From positions 74,722,696 to 74,786,695 of the forward strand of contig CM060884.1 of NCBI GenBank assembly GCA_030762935.1: 64,000 bases of DNA, in the 5' to 3' direction. Made by a program: the position numbers and the translations under genes. Below the pieces are notes generated by a model. The model ran no database searches and was not told the DNA's origin. It saw nothing but the letters and a program-made list of their open reading frames with translations. This document shows, one piece after another, positions 1 to 10,987 of the stretch; position 1 is the first letter of the stretch; the number at the start of each line of letters is the position of its first letter. Source of the stretch: Hymenopus coronatus. Taxonomy: Eukaryota > Arthropoda > Insecta > Mantodea > Hymenopodidae.

Positions 1-385
1 ATACATTTTACTTGTCAGGTAAATATCTTTAATATACTATATTTTAATCAAAAAATTTACAGCCATTTTTGTGAAAATCTAATTTTTCGATCAAAGTCCA
101 ATGTAAAGGATAGTTTTGGGGGGGGGGGAGAGATTTTTCTCAAAATCTTCGTGTCGCATCCTGGAGGATATAAACTGAAATACCAAGTCTGGTATTTAAC
201 TGACTTCGTTTTTGAACTGTGCTGCCCATATACACATAGATACACGCTTGGACCGTCTTCTTACTTTCTTACTTATTTTTTTAATTCTGGGTTCCTGAAA
301 ACGTGTATAGTCCACCAAATTAGCTATCGAGTGCCTTTTCTAGCTACTATGCATGTGGATAGTACTTGGTGGAAAAAGTCAGTAA
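1..385 (+). mobile_element. HINE-like repeat, 5' cut by window edge
   Basis: The body segment (GTCAGGTAAATATC, then GTCGCATCC and the TACCAAGT block) matches the other copies. The (CA)n tract is only a few repeats near 230, and the hairpin end near 340-385 is badly decayed, with only a TAGTAC-like core and GAAAAAGT left. Confidence 0.75.
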
Positions 386-487
386 ATGTACAATTAGATA
401 TATACTCACAGGGAGGATTTCAGTCGTAAGTTTTGAGTGCTTACCTGTAATGAAACATATTAGAATTGAGTAACTGTATCATCTATT

Positions 488-1180
488 TACGAAACAGTTA
501 TTAGAGGCTATAAATAAAATACAAGTTCATAGAGAACAATCATTTTATTACTAACATTTTAATACACTTATGGTTACTTTTCAACATAATCCCCGAAAAG
601 ATTGAGACATTTATCGTACCTGTGCACAAGCTTTGCAATACCCGCTTCAAAAAATGTTGCCGCCAATGATTTCAAATGAGCATTGACGTTGTTTTGAAGA
701 TCTTCGTTGGTTTAAAAATGCTGCTGCCCTCCTAGCCACGTCTTCAGTTCAGGGAAAATGTAAAAGTCGCTGGGTGCCAGGTCAGGACTGTAGGGCCTGA
801 TGATCGAAAATGTCCCATTAAAATTGTTCAAGGAGTCAATGGGTTGTGCCAGCAGTGTGTGGACGACCGTTGTCATGGATCAACACAATTCCTGAAGTCA
901 AAATTCCTAGTCGTTTGTTTTGAATGGCTCTCCGCTAACAACACAAAGTACGAAGATCCTCAAAACAACGTCAATGCTCATTTGAAATCATTGGTGGCAA
1001 CCATTTTTGAAGCGGGTATTGCAAAGCTTGTGTATAGGTACGATAAATGTCTCAATCTTTTCGGGGATTATGTTGAAAAGTAACCATAAGTGTACAACAC
1101 TTTTAGTAATAAAATAATTGTTTTCTATGAACTTCTCTTTTATTTATAGCCTATCGGAGGTTGAAAAAAAGGCCCTCGTA
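488..1180 (-). mobile_element. Foldback mariner derivative, copy 1
   Basis: The element starts TACGA and ends TCGTA, so a TA target dinucleotide is present on both sides. Its two ends are inverted copies of the same mariner 3' region: about 536-712 (minus) and about 945-1150 (plus) both encode the transposase C-terminus and share the outer stretch CTATAAATA / TTTATAG. The right terminus reads CCTATCGGAGGTTG, an A-run, then GGCCCTCGTA; the left terminus is a decayed version. The middle, 713-905, continues the minus-strand transposase. The same architecture and internal breakpoint recur at 57598-58254 in opposite orientation, so this transposed as a unit. Confidence 0.85.
548..940 (-). pseudogene. 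Mariner transposase C-terminal fragment
   Basis: Read on the minus strand this resembles the catalytic half of a Tc1/mariner DDE transposase: a block like LIHDNGRPHTA around the second aspartate (about 868-900), a decayed SPDLAPSD-type block (about 770-800), and the C-terminal motif with KCLNLFGDYVEK near 555-600. In-frame stops and a shift after HP-type residues break it. The N-terminal DNA-binding half is absent. The short plus-strand frame 844-1083 is the inverted duplicate of the C-terminus and not a separate gene. Inactive; it could only move using a transposase made elsewhere. Confidence 0.8.
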
Positions 1181-1228
1181 CACTATTAACAGTTTTTCAT
1201 TCAATAGCAACTATATTTTACAATACTG

Positions 1229-1748
1229 TGATGTATTTCATTAACATGACTTTCTTTAGCTTTTCCACAAACAAACTTTTGTTACAAAGGTTATTATTTC
1301 AAACACTTCAAGCTATTCGAGATAAACATTAGCAGATTAATCTTATTACTTACCATTTTCTAATTAAAAAGGAAATAAGATAAAACGTTAGATTAAAGGA
1401 TAGCCTAAGTTTTTAAAGAGTGAAGCAATTAAAGTTTGGTTCTGTTTAGCTTGCCAGAAGTAAAACAAAAGACAGATGAATCGAAAGATAACTTATCGTT
1501 TCAGAAAAATTTAAGTATTTAGAACTAAAAAAAATGTGACAAAAATGTTGTTAATGATTTACTCGAAAATTAATTGTAATCTGTTTTAACGAGATCTATA
1601 TTTTTGCTTAGCAAGTTTTGTTTTATCTATTACCGTTTATCAGTTTTACAAAAGTCATCCAGAATGAAAAGTATGATACTAGATTTAAATACCAATTTTG
1701 TTATATAACAAACTTTTTGCTTTTGAGTTATCCTATTCACAAACTCAC

Positions 1749-1782
<34 letters not shown>

Positions 1783-1811
1783 CTCACGAAACTTTATCTA
1801 AAAATGCTTTT
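1229..1811 (+). mobile_element. HINE-like repeat, left part of a split host copy
   Basis: A decayed 5' end (TTAACATGACTTTCT near 1240) is followed by the usual body and a (CA)n tract at about 1750-1780. The copy stops exactly in the T-run of AAAATGCTTTTT. Its missing 3' part continues at 3934, so the 2.1 kb between (1812-3933) is a later insertion of minus-strand copies. Confidence 0.8.
1750..1780. repeat. (CA)n microsatellite
   Basis: About 15 CA units at the internal microsatellite position of the HINE-like copy that contains it. Confidence 0.9.
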
Positions 1812-1812
1812 T

Positions 1813-2600
1813 ACTTTCTCCACACATAGTATATACAAGAGCTATTGTAATGCTCTCAAAAATTCGATGAAGTTATTTCACCGGAAATACATGTTTTGAG
1901 ACCCCTGAATCCACAAAAAAAAACTGTTTAGAAAAATGTCCGCGTGTGTGTGTCTGTCTTTCGGCAGCATAGCTCAAAGACGAAAAGACCGTTAAATACC
2001 AAAGTTTAAGTTTGTTATCATCCAAGGACGCGACACAGAAATTTTGTAGAAAATACCCCATCCCCAACTGCCCTTTTTCTGGAAAATTTGGATGTTCTTA
2101 AAAAAGGCTATAACAGTTTTTGATTAAAATAACGTATATTTAAGACTTTTATATGTAAAAAACGAATATCTGAGATTTTCTGGGAATAGCCTCTAAGCAT
2201 CTCCTTATTGTGAAGGAATTTTGGTGAATTTTGCGTAATTGTAAAGATAGAGAAAAACTTATGTCACACGCGTTTGGAATTGACCAATTCGGAGATATTC
2301 CTTGTTATTTGTTTCAGATTTAAAATGCCTAAACTTTTCTCACACAGAAAATTGTAAAAAAGGATAGAAATTGATTTCAACCAAGGCAGCCAGCGTTTAA
2401 AAGCCTTTACTGTCGGTTTAACCTAGACTATTTCCTACCTACTTCCAAGGAGGCCAGCATTTCAGAGAACTTCTGCCAATGTTTATCTCAATTATCATAA
2501 ATTGTATTTATATCCACTTCTTCTAACATCTTATTCTGAGGAAGTTATTTAAAAATAATTTGTTACAGTAATGTGGAGAAAGCTATGTAAGTGAGCTTTT
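1813..2600 (-). mobile_element. HINE-like repeat, nearly full length
   Basis: It begins ACTTTCTCCACAC with a weakened hairpin, keeps the GAAATACATGTTTTGAGA and AAAACGAAAAG blocks, and ends with a diverged GGAGAAAGC terminus. It is the first of three minus-strand units inserted in the T-run of the host copy at 1811/3934. Confidence 0.85.
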
Positions 2601-2605
2601 ATGAG

Positions 2606-2607
2606 TG

Positions 2608-2661
<54 letters not shown>

Positions 2662-3044
2662 TGTGTCTCTCTGTGGACAGAAAAGCTCTAAAACGAAAAG
2701 ACAGTTAAATATCAAACTTGGTTTTTAAGTTTGGTATCCTCCAAGGATGCGACACGAAGATTTTCAAGAAAAACCCCTACCCCCAACTACCCTGTACATG
2801 GACTTTTTTTTCGAAAATTTTTACTTTCTCAAAAATGGCTCTAACAATTTTGTAAATTAAAGATATTTACCTCACAAATAAAATTTACATTTTGAATTTT
2901 GTGGGAATAGTCTCTGAAGCCCACTTTAATCTGGATTAATTTTACGGAATTTTAGATAACTGCTAAACCGTAAGAGATTTACCAAAACGTGCTACACGAA
3001 ATATGTAGAGCATGCTAAAACACACAGTTTATGTTATATACATT
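2606..3044 (-). mobile_element. HINE-like repeat lacking the hairpin end
   Basis: It starts directly in a long GT tract and runs to TTATATACATTTTT, where the next copy begins. The outer 5' half is missing. Confidence 0.85.
2610..2661. repeat. (GT)n microsatellite
   Basis: About 25 GT units, the longest pure dinucleotide tract near this point, at the start of the hairpin-less copy. Confidence 0.95.
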
Positions 3045-3047
3045 TTT

Positions 3048-3933
3048 ACTTTCTCTATACGACCTATGTACATAGTGTATAGAGAAGGTATTGCATTGAA
3101 TCCAAACATTCGATACCGAGATTTCACATGAAATATATGTTTTGAAACTCCTTGAATACAAAAAAAGCATTTTTAGAAAAATGTCCGTAGGCGTCTGTCC
3201 GTCTGTCTGTCTGTCTGTCTGTGTGTGTTTGTCTGTGAGCAGCATAGCTCAAAAACAACAAGACCGTTAAAGCCCAAACTTGTTATTTAAGTTTGGTATC
3301 TTCCATGGATACGACACCAAGATTTTCAAAATATTCTCCCACCCCAAACTACCTTTACATAGAACTCTTTTCGAATTTTTTTACTCTCTTAAAAATGGCT
3401 CTAACGATTTTAATTAAAATATCGTTTATTAAATATATTTGCCTGAAAAATAAAATGTATATCTTGAATTTTCTGGGAACAGCCCCTGAAGACTACTTTA
3501 TTCTGAATACATTTTACGGAATTGTGCATAACTGCTAAACCGTAAGAGATGGGGAAAAACTTACTATAAAGAAAATGTAGCTCAGGATAAAACACACAAT
3601 TTATTACATTTGCATTATTTTCGTGGAGTTGTTTACTTTTAAGATATCCCTGGTTATTTGTTATATCTTTGAAAAACATAATTTTCTCATACAAAAATTT
3701 CTTAACTCCTGTTCATACAGACAAGGGAACTTCAGTCACATAGCAGTCTACTTTTGACTATCACTTTAACCTATGGTACTCCCTTATTTCGCTTCTACTT
3801 ACAAGGAAGAAAGTAATAAGACTGTTTCTGCTAAGTTTTTCTCTTTTAGCATTAACTAAATAAAAGCATTAGCTTTTTAAGTATAATTTGTTGCAGAGAT
3901 GTAGAGAAAGTCATGTGAGTGAAACACATCAGA
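3048..3933 (-). mobile_element. HINE-like repeat, full length
   Basis: It starts ACTTTCTCTATAC in the T-run after ATATACATTTTT of the preceding copy and ends GTAGAGAAAGTCATGTG then ACATCAGAT. The internal tract is (GTCT)n-like at about 3190-3235. The T-end abuts the resumed plus-strand host copy at 3934. Confidence 0.9.
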
Positions 3934-4042
3934 TTTTTATGGGTACTGGCGACTCTAAAATGCGAAATCTCGGTATCGAATTTTTTGGGTGGAGTGCAAT
4001 ACCTTCTCTATACACTACTTACATAGTACATGTAGAGAAAGT
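3934..4042 (+). mobile_element. HINE-like repeat, right part of split host copy
   Basis: It resumes the copy interrupted at 1811: T-run, a GACTCTAAAATG block, the AAATCTCGGTATCGAATT segment, then the hairpin and GTAGAGAAAGT terminus. Confidence 0.8.
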
Positions 4043-4834
4043 AAAAATTAACTATCGAATTTTGAGCATTTGTAGTCAAAATTTCTGTACTCGTAAATTC
4101 TGTTTATAGGTCTATGCATCATGTACAGCGAGTTGTACTGAACACACGGCATTCCGGAAGGGTATATCCAGTACCAGATACAAGTTTGCAGACATTAGGG
4201 CCATAAAAAACTCCTCGTCGTTTGTGAGAGCAGTAAAAGTGTGTGTCAGTTTTATTTGCCTGTGAAGGTGCATTATCTCTTGCAGATAAACCTTTATTTG
4301 TAGCAAGGTTGTAAAGTTGCTAGAAAAGCTCTAATATCTCAGCCGTTTCCTTTTAGTGCTGAGAACGATGCGAATATTACAAGGAGGCTTAAACGCTTCT
4401 CAGTACAAGGGGAATTGACATACAAGCAAGTTGTACACGATACAGGTTCAGGGAATATAGCTTGCGTTCTTACATAAAGAATATGGAGCAAATATTCCTT
4501 TGAATAGGAAGTGAATACCGCGCTCCCAGCAAATCTGATTCTTATTTTCAGAAAACCATTCTTATTTGTGTGGTTTATCTCGTTTCCGAGAAGAAGATAA
4601 AAAAACAAATAATTTTTGTTATATTTTATTTATTAATTTCCCTACACGTACTATGTACACTGACCACACAAATTATTATAAACATCGAATTTGTAATTGT
4701 CTGTTGCGGTATCTTTAGGGCGTGTCTTCTGATATAGCTGGGCCCTTCCGGGGAACGAGGAGGAACTGTATCCTCACTTTCGTAAATAACATGAAATTCT
4801 ACATCTCTATATAAGTGCAAGATTGATTAAAATT
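4043..4834. other. Unassigned sequence, no gene recognised
   Basis: No coding signal is supported: frames are under 90 residues on either strand and lack recognisable motifs. A hairpin relic (CCCTACACGTACTATGTACA, about 4638-4658) of the HINE-like family is the only recognisable element. Confidence 0.5.
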
Positions 4835-5526
4835 TCTGATGTGTTCCATTCACATGACCTTCTCTACATCTCTGCAATAAATTATTGTTAAAAGGCTTAT
4901 GCTTGTATTTATTTCATGCTAATCGGTAAAAATTAGCAAAATAGACTTATTATTTACTCCAACTATTATTTACGATCAACTCCACGCAAAAAACATATTA
5001 CATAAATTGTGTGTTTTAATTTGCTCTACATTTTTTGTGTGTTAAGTTTTGGTCCACTTCTTATGGTTTAGCAATTATGCAAAATTCCGTAAAATTCATC
5101 CAGAATAAAGTAGTCTTTAAAGGATGTTCCCAGAAAATTCATTTCATTTGTGAACTAAATATCTTAAATATACAAGATATTAATTAAAAACGTTAGAGCC
5201 TTTTATAAGAAAGTTGAAATTTTTGCATGGGATGGAATTTTCTGGAAAATCTTTGTGTCGCATCCTTGGAAAATACCAAACTTAAATAACGATGTTTGCT
5301 TTTAACGAACTTTTCACTTTTTAGCTCTGCTGCCCAGAGACACGCTCACACATACACACACAAACACAGACAGATAGATAGGCAGACACACATGGACATT
5401 TTCCTAAAAATGTTTTTTGTTTATTCAGGGGGTCTCAAAACTTATATCCAAATCTCGGTAACAAATTTTTGGGTACAATACAATACCTTCTCTATACACT
5501 ATGTATATAGTACGGATAGAGAAAGT
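4835..5526 (+). mobile_element. HINE-like repeat with internal deletion
   Basis: Both termini are present (TCTGATGTGTTCC and GATAGAGAAAGT) but the element is about 690 bp. The segment after the first 150 bp, which normally carries the GGAACTTCAGTCACATAGC block, is deleted. A CA/GATA-rich tract lies near 5340-5390. Confidence 0.9.
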
Positions 5527-5796
5527 AAAAAGAAACACTATCCATACATAGAAACTGCTCTTATCACACTTATGGTTAAAATACCAAATGTCTAGGAAAT
5601 TTTATAAATTTCAAAGGAGGACTTATATGTCAATTTCTTGGGTCAGTAGCATGCGAAATCTGAATTACAACAGAACCAAAACTAAGTCGTAAAAGCTGAG
5701 CTGTTGATGAGGAGGTTCATTACCAATACTGATTACTGCCCATTTTGACAGCTCTAATCTCCATCAGATCAAACGCTATCCCCACCGTAACTTTAG
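5527..5796. other. Unassigned spacer
   Basis: No repeat family or coding signal recognised. Confidence 0.4.
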
Positions 5797-6112
5797 GCAT
5801 TATATGTTCCATTCACAAGACTTTCTCTACTCTCTGTAACAAATTTATGTTAAAAAGCTTATGCTTCTGTTTACTTCATGCTAATCGAGAAAAAGTTAGC
5901 AGAAATAGTCTTATTACTTGCTTCCTGGTAAGTAGAAGTGAAATAAGGGAGTATCATAGGATAAAGTGATAGTCAATAGCTAGTTGCTATGTGACTGAAG
6001 TTCCTTTCTTCGTATGGACAGGAATTGACAAATTCCTGTAAGAAAAATTCAAGCTTTTCAAAGCTGAAACCAAAAACAAGGAATATCTAGAAAACGATCA
6101 ACTCCAAGAAAA

Positions 6113-6155
<43 letters not shown>

Positions 6156-6694
6156 ATATAAATTGTGTATTTTAATGTTCTCAACATGCTTTGTGTTGCA
6201 AGTTTTGTCCATCTCTTAAGGTTTAATGCAAAATTCCGTAAAATTGATACAGAATAGTCTTCAGAGGCTCTTCCCAAAAAATTCAAGATATACATATTAT
6301 TTATCAGGTAAATATCTTTAATATACGATATTTTCATCAAAATCGTTACATCCATTTTTAAGAAAATAATTTTTTTTTAAAAAAAAGTTCCATGTAAAGG
6401 GTAGTTAGAGGTGGGTGGATTTTCTTGAAAATCTTCGTGTCGCATACTTGGAAGATACCAAACTTAAATACTAAGTTAGGTTTTCAAGGGTCTTTCGGCT
6501 TTTGAGCTATGCCCTACAGACACACACGCACATACACACAGACAGACAGACAGAGAAACACAGACGGACATTTTTCTTAAAATGCTTTTTTGGATTCAGG
6601 GAGTCCCAAATATGCATTTCCGGTGAAATCTCGGTATCGAATTTTTGGGTGCAATACAATATCTTCTCTATACACTAGTTCGTATAGAGAAAGT
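5797..6694 (+). mobile_element. HINE-like repeat, full length, with (AT)n expansion
   Basis: The 5' terminus is slightly decayed; the hairpin is shortened to CACTAGTTCGTATAGAG and ends AGAGAAAGT. An A-run followed by (AT)n at about 6108-6150 has expanded at the AAAAAATGTATATAAC site, a second place in this family where simple sequence has grown. Confidence 0.9.
6119..6150. repeat. (AT)n microsatellite
   Basis: About 16 AT units inside the HINE-like copy. Confidence 0.95.
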
Positions 6695-7039
6695 AAGAAT
6701 GTTCAACCATTCTACAAACTTAAAAACGTCTCGAGAACCTGCCTATGTTGATGTAAATTTCAAAACAGGCATTTTTTCTGTAGTCCCGATTAACCAAACG
6801 CCAAAAATCGGTCTCCACGTTACCTAATCTAACTTCGAATTGAGTAAGGTGGCTATATCTATTAGCTAATGAGTTGACAAACCCAGCATAGGTATGCTCT
6901 ATTGGTTCCATATAGAACACTCACCTGCAGGTTGACAGTATCAGCCAATAAAATAAAACATGACGTAATGAAGTACCCTACAAACGGTAAGGAATGCGGA
7001 GTACGGAATAAGGCAGTTCTGATTTCTTTTTGTGCCTTG
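6695..7039. other. Unassigned sequence
   Basis: About 345 bp without a recognised repeat. Short frames on both strands have no recognisable domain. Confidence 0.4.
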
Positions 7040-7925
7040 TGTACATAGTGTATACAGGGTGTTTCAAAACGACACCAAACGAAGATGTGGACTTGTTGAT
7101 CATACCGTACGTGGGTATACCTTTCAGCTCTAAATTCGGCACACACAAATACTGCCATAACACCACCATGAATTAGGCAGTCGAACATAACCAAGAGGCA
7201 CGTGCCTGGCCCACTCCAAGAGAGATGGTGGTTGGTAGCGAAGATCCCAGTCGCGTGGTGTAGGCGTAGTTTGATAGACACGCCGGCGCGGATCAGGTCA
7301 CCTTAGCAATGGGAAACGTAGCATGTGGGTGTGGCGTATGACAACCGTTGTTCCTTCGCTGCCTAATCCCAAATGTGTGCGATTTTTAAACGCACATAAA
7401 ACTTTAAACAGAAGAGTTTGAAAGTTGCGACATCAAGTTTCAGATAAGTCAAAGTGTAAGCTAATCGACTGCTATCTTCGTTTGGTGTCATTTTGAAACA
7501 GCCTGTAGAGAAGATATTGTATTGCACACAAACATGTGATACACAGAGATTTCACTGGAAATATATGGTTTGAGACCCCATGAATACAAAAGAAAGTATT
7601 TTTAGAAAACTATCCGTGTGTGTCTGTCAATCTGTATGTGTGTATGTGTCTGTGTGCGCGCGCGCGTGTGTGTGTGTCTCTTTGGACAGCATAGCTCAAA
7701 AACGAAAGACCGTTAAATACCAAATTTAGTATTATAGATGGGTTCCTTCCAGGGATGCGACATGAAGATTTTCAAGAAAATTCTCCCACCCCTAACTACC
7801 CTTTACATGGAAAAATCTTCGAAAATTTTGTTTTTCTCAAAAATGGCTCTAACGATTTTTATTAAAATATCGAACATTAAGCATATTTACCTGACAAATA
7901 AAATGTATATCTTGAATTTTCTGGG
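7040..7925 (-). mobile_element. HINE-like repeat, hairpin split by a MITE
   Basis: The hairpin core GTACATAGTGTA lies at 7041-7052 and the element resumes at 7508 with GAGAAGATATTG after the MITE. The body runs to TTGAATTTTCTGGG, where it switches at 7926 to a plus-oriented hairpin end. The internal tract is CG/TG-rich (7630-7680). Confidence 0.85.
7053..7507. mobile_element. TA-flanked MITE with about 32-bp inverted repeats
   Basis: The ends CAGGGTGTTTCAAAACGACA at 7055 and, in reverse complement, CAGGCTGTTTCAAAATGACA ending at 7505 match over about 32 bp with two differences. TA flanks both sides (7053-7054 and 7506-7507). Removing it restores a normal GTGTAGAGAAG hairpin in the surrounding repeat. 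TA target and CAGGGTG termini suggest a Tc1/mariner-superfamily MITE; no transposase is encoded and the interior is unrecognised. Confidence 0.88.
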
Positions 7926-8001
7926 CATCTCGGTATCGAATTTTTGGGTGGAATGCAATACCTTCTGTATACTCTGTGTACATAATACCTGTAGAGAAAG
8001 T
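7926..8001 (+). mobile_element. HINE-like hairpin end joined back-to-back
   Basis: CATCTCGGTATCGAATTTTT through a degraded hairpin to GTAGAGAAAGT. It directly follows the minus-strand copy, giving an element with a hairpin at both ends. Confidence 0.85.
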
Positions 8002-8542
8002 AAAATGCACGTCAGACGGGAATCGCAACCGAATGATGAAACCGCCTGAAGCAACCTGGCAATAATGTTGGTAATTAAAATGTAAAATATGAGTCCACAC
8101 ACACACATAACTCAACAGCACCTTTCAGTGCTACTGGCAATTGAAAGAGGATTTTAATAAACTGTTCATAACAAGAGATTTGTAGTTTTCCACTACATGT
8201 GTAAAGCAAATTGTATAACAAAGCTTAATATTCTCGCTTTATCAAACGATAAATTATTTGTGGATTATTGCGCTTGTAAAAAGCAGAACGATATATGCAG
8301 ATTAAAAGCACCAGTTTTTTGTGACGTCAACATCTGTACCGGGAATCTAAATTATGGAAAAAGAGTAGTAAAACTAGAATGTTAATTACTAGATGGTGGA
8401 AATGAGTTCCTAATGTAATATTTAATATATAACAAATCTAAAAATATGAAAACCTGGTCTCTGTTGGTTTAATTATATTCTGCCATTTAAAATTATATAG
8501 AATGTTATAAATTCTATAACAGAGTTACCTTCTATACCATTC
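8002..8542. other. Unassigned sequence
   Basis: AT-rich, with no recognised repeat or domain. Confidence 0.4.
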
Positions 8543-9220
8543 GGAGAAGATTTCATTACAAGTACAGTCTGGACCAAAATCGGAGTGTGGTATGGAGCAA
8601 TACATCAAAACAGGTATTAAGGAGGGGTTCGCATGGATTAGACTAGGAGCATGGGGGAGCACAAAAATTCGACATGGACATCAAAATTAAAGAAAGGGTT
8701 GGAAACCATTGTAATGGGGCACATTTGAATGGTGGGGCAGGCAAACAGACGGAGTATTTGATGAAAAACTAAGAACCGCCTCTGTGATATTGACAGACAG
8801 CAAATAATTGCGCAATGCATGGAGAAGGATTCATTAGAAGTACAGTCTGAGTTAAAATCGGAGTGGGGTATGAAACAATACATCCAAACAGGTACCAAAC
8901 TCATTAGAGAGGGGCTCGCGTGGATTACACTAGGTGCATGGAGGAGCACAAAAATTGCTGACGAGAATGGTATGAGAATCTGTCCCATTTGCGGGGAGGA
9001 AGAGTCGTGGACCCATATCTTGGTAAGGTGTAGGGGTACGGAGGAATGGCGGGAAAAATATTTACCGCGATTCTTTACCACCGCGAATGTAGAGCTAGAA
9101 GCATGTTGGACGCTACTGACAGGCACGGAAGACGTGTACGGGCTAGGTAAATTTATACTTAAGGCAAGACAGCGGAGATCTGAGAAGGGAGCCAATAGAG
9201 AAGAGGGGTGTGGGGGATAA
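8543..9220 (+). pseudogene. LINE ORF2 C-terminal end, copy 1
   Basis: The open frame 8819-9220 (133 residues) is the C-terminal end of a non-LTR retrotransposon polyprotein. It contains a zinc-knuckle-like CPICGEEESWTHILVRC (C-x2-C-x7-H-x4-C) at about residues 57-73 and a downstream TEEWREKYLPRFF segment, features common after the reverse transcriptase domain. Upstream, 8700-8818 is related but frame-broken, and 8543-8690 is a diverged duplicate of 8821-8968 (offset about 278 bp). No RT or endonuclease domain is present, so it is a 5'-truncated, dead copy. The clade cannot be fixed by eye. Confidence 0.8.
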
Positions 9221-9597
9221 AAACAGCTAAACAACAGTGTCTACAATGTTTTACATACATATATTTTATGTCATACTTATATCATTGTTGTGTTATGGTT
9301 TTATTAGATTATGTATATATTATGTGTATATATTTCTCTAAAGTATGTTTGTCCATTGTAATAAGGTACATTAATGCATCTGAATAAAAGTAAATTGTAA
9401 AGCTAAAATTACTGTATTTGAATATCTTTGTCTTTTTATTTTCGTGTTTACTGTTTTAATTCTTAGTTGCTGTTGTTGTTTTCATATTGCTTACTATTTT
9501 GTACATTTCAAAAGCAGGTACGGTTTGTGAACCCGTGCCATTGTTGAAGCTAAATCTATGATATTGTTATGCCAATAAATACACTTATTCATACCTA
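9221..9597 (+). mobile_element. LINE 3' untranslated tail, copy 1
   Basis: The AT-rich tail following the ORF end matches 13270-13625 nearly block for block (TGAATATCTTTGTCTTTTT, a GTTGCTGTTGTT block, GGACCCGTGC in one copy and GAACCCGTGC in the other) and ends in AATAAATACACTTATTCA. Confidence 0.85.
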
Positions 9598-9602
9598 CTA
9601 CT

Positions 9603-9735
9603 GCATTGCAACCAAAAATTCGATGGAGAGATTAAACTGGGAGTGCATCCTATGAGGTAACCTGAATTCAAAAACTCTTTTGTAAGAAGTTTTTATAGCA
9701 ACTGGAGAAAGTCAGGTGAGTGTAACACATCAGAT
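9603..9735 (-). mobile_element. HINE-like repeat, collapsed to about 130 bp
   Basis: Only GCATTGCAACCAAAAATTCGAT from the hairpin side and the terminus GGAGAAAGTCAGGTGAGTG / ACATCAGAT remain; the middle is deleted. Confidence 0.8.
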
Positions 9736-9811
9736 TTTTCTTTTCTGCATTCAATTTAAGCCTAAAGTGAGAACAACTCACTGCTCTAGTACTAAATAAT
9801 CGCTTCACATT

Positions 9812-9864
9812 CCACCGGTGCTCCATGTCTCAACAGTGTCATCGCCTGCGGTGCCACAAGTAGT
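9812..9864 (+). mobile_element. SINE family C fragment
   Basis: CCACCGGTGC ... CATCGCCTGCGGTGCC matches the 3' part of the SINE at 32878-33012. Confidence 0.65.
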
Positions 9865-9888
9865 AAAACACTCATATGCCTTTCGCTG

Positions 9889-10098
9889 GCTGCTCTACAA
9901 ACTTCTCACAAAGGATTATTCTTCTTTCTACACCATACTAATAGAATAAACATTTGCTAAATATTCTTATTACTTAGATCCTAATAAGTAGAAGGCAACT
10001 AAAGGAATGTGCTATGCTTAAGTGATAGTCAAATATTTTAAAATCTGTTCTTATGCGATTGTCATTGCAAATCGCTTCTTTGCTTGTAAGGAGTAGAA
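9889..10098 (+). mobile_element. HINE-like repeat, subfamily B fragment
   Basis: It carries the variant 5' body (CTACAAACTTCTCAC, GATTATTCTTCTTTCT, TGCGATTGTCATTGCAAATC) shared with 50639-50950. The 5' terminus is missing. Confidence 0.75.
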
Positions 10099-10104
10099 AA
10101 AAAA

Positions 10105-10932
10105 TCTCATGTGTTCCATTCCCATGACTTTCTCTACATTTCTGCAGCAAATTATTGTTAAAAAGCTTATGATGCTTCTATTTACCTCATGCTAATCGAG
10201 AACAAAATAGCAGAAACAGTCTTATTACTTGCCTCCTTGTAAGTAAAAGGGAAATAAGGGAGTACAATAGGTTAAAGTATAGTCAAAAGCTGGTTGCTAT
10301 GTGACTGAAGTTCCTTTGTTTGTATGGACAGGAGTTGATAAATTCCTGTATGAGAAAAGTGTAAATTTTTCAAAGCTGAAACCAAAAACTAGGAATATGT
10401 CAAAAAGGATCAACTTGACGAAAAAATGAATTTGACATAAATTGCATGTTAAATTTTTGTCCATCTCTTATGGTTTGGCAGTTTTGCAAAATTTCTTAAA
10501 ATTGATCCAGAATAAAGTAGTCTTTAGAGGCTATTTTCGGAAAATTCAAGATATAACTTTTATTTGTCAGGTAAATACCGTTGATATTTGACATTTTAGT
10601 CATAATTGTTACAACCATTTTTAAGAAAATAAACATTTTCGAAAAACGTTCCATGTAAAGGGTAGTTCGGGATGGGGGGATTTTCTTGAAAATCTTCGTG
10701 TCGCACTCTTGGAAAATACCAAACTTAATACCAAGTTTGGTATTTAATAGTATTTTCGTTTTTGAGCTATGCTGTCCACACACACGCACACACACGTACC
10801 TTTTTGTAAACATGCTTTTTTGGATTCAGGGGGATCCACAACATGTATTTCCGGTGAAATCTCGGTATCGCATTTTTTGTGGAATGCAATACCTTTTCTA
10901 TACACTATGTACATAGTACGTGTAGAGAAAGT
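10105..10932 (+). mobile_element. HINE-like repeat, full length
   Basis: 5' TCTCATGTGTTCC, offset ACTTTCTCTACA, CA tract near 10775-10795, hairpin CACTATGTACATAGTACG, end GTAGAGAAAGT. Confidence 0.92.
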
Positions 10933-10987
10933 AAAAATAAAATCGGACTCTTCTTGTCTGTGAAATACAGGATCTATATTTCTTGAG

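Noticed and set aside
8638..9234. 198-residue minus-strand frame
   Set aside because: It is antisense to the LINE ORF2 C-terminal fragment, whose plus frame carries a recognisable zinc knuckle.
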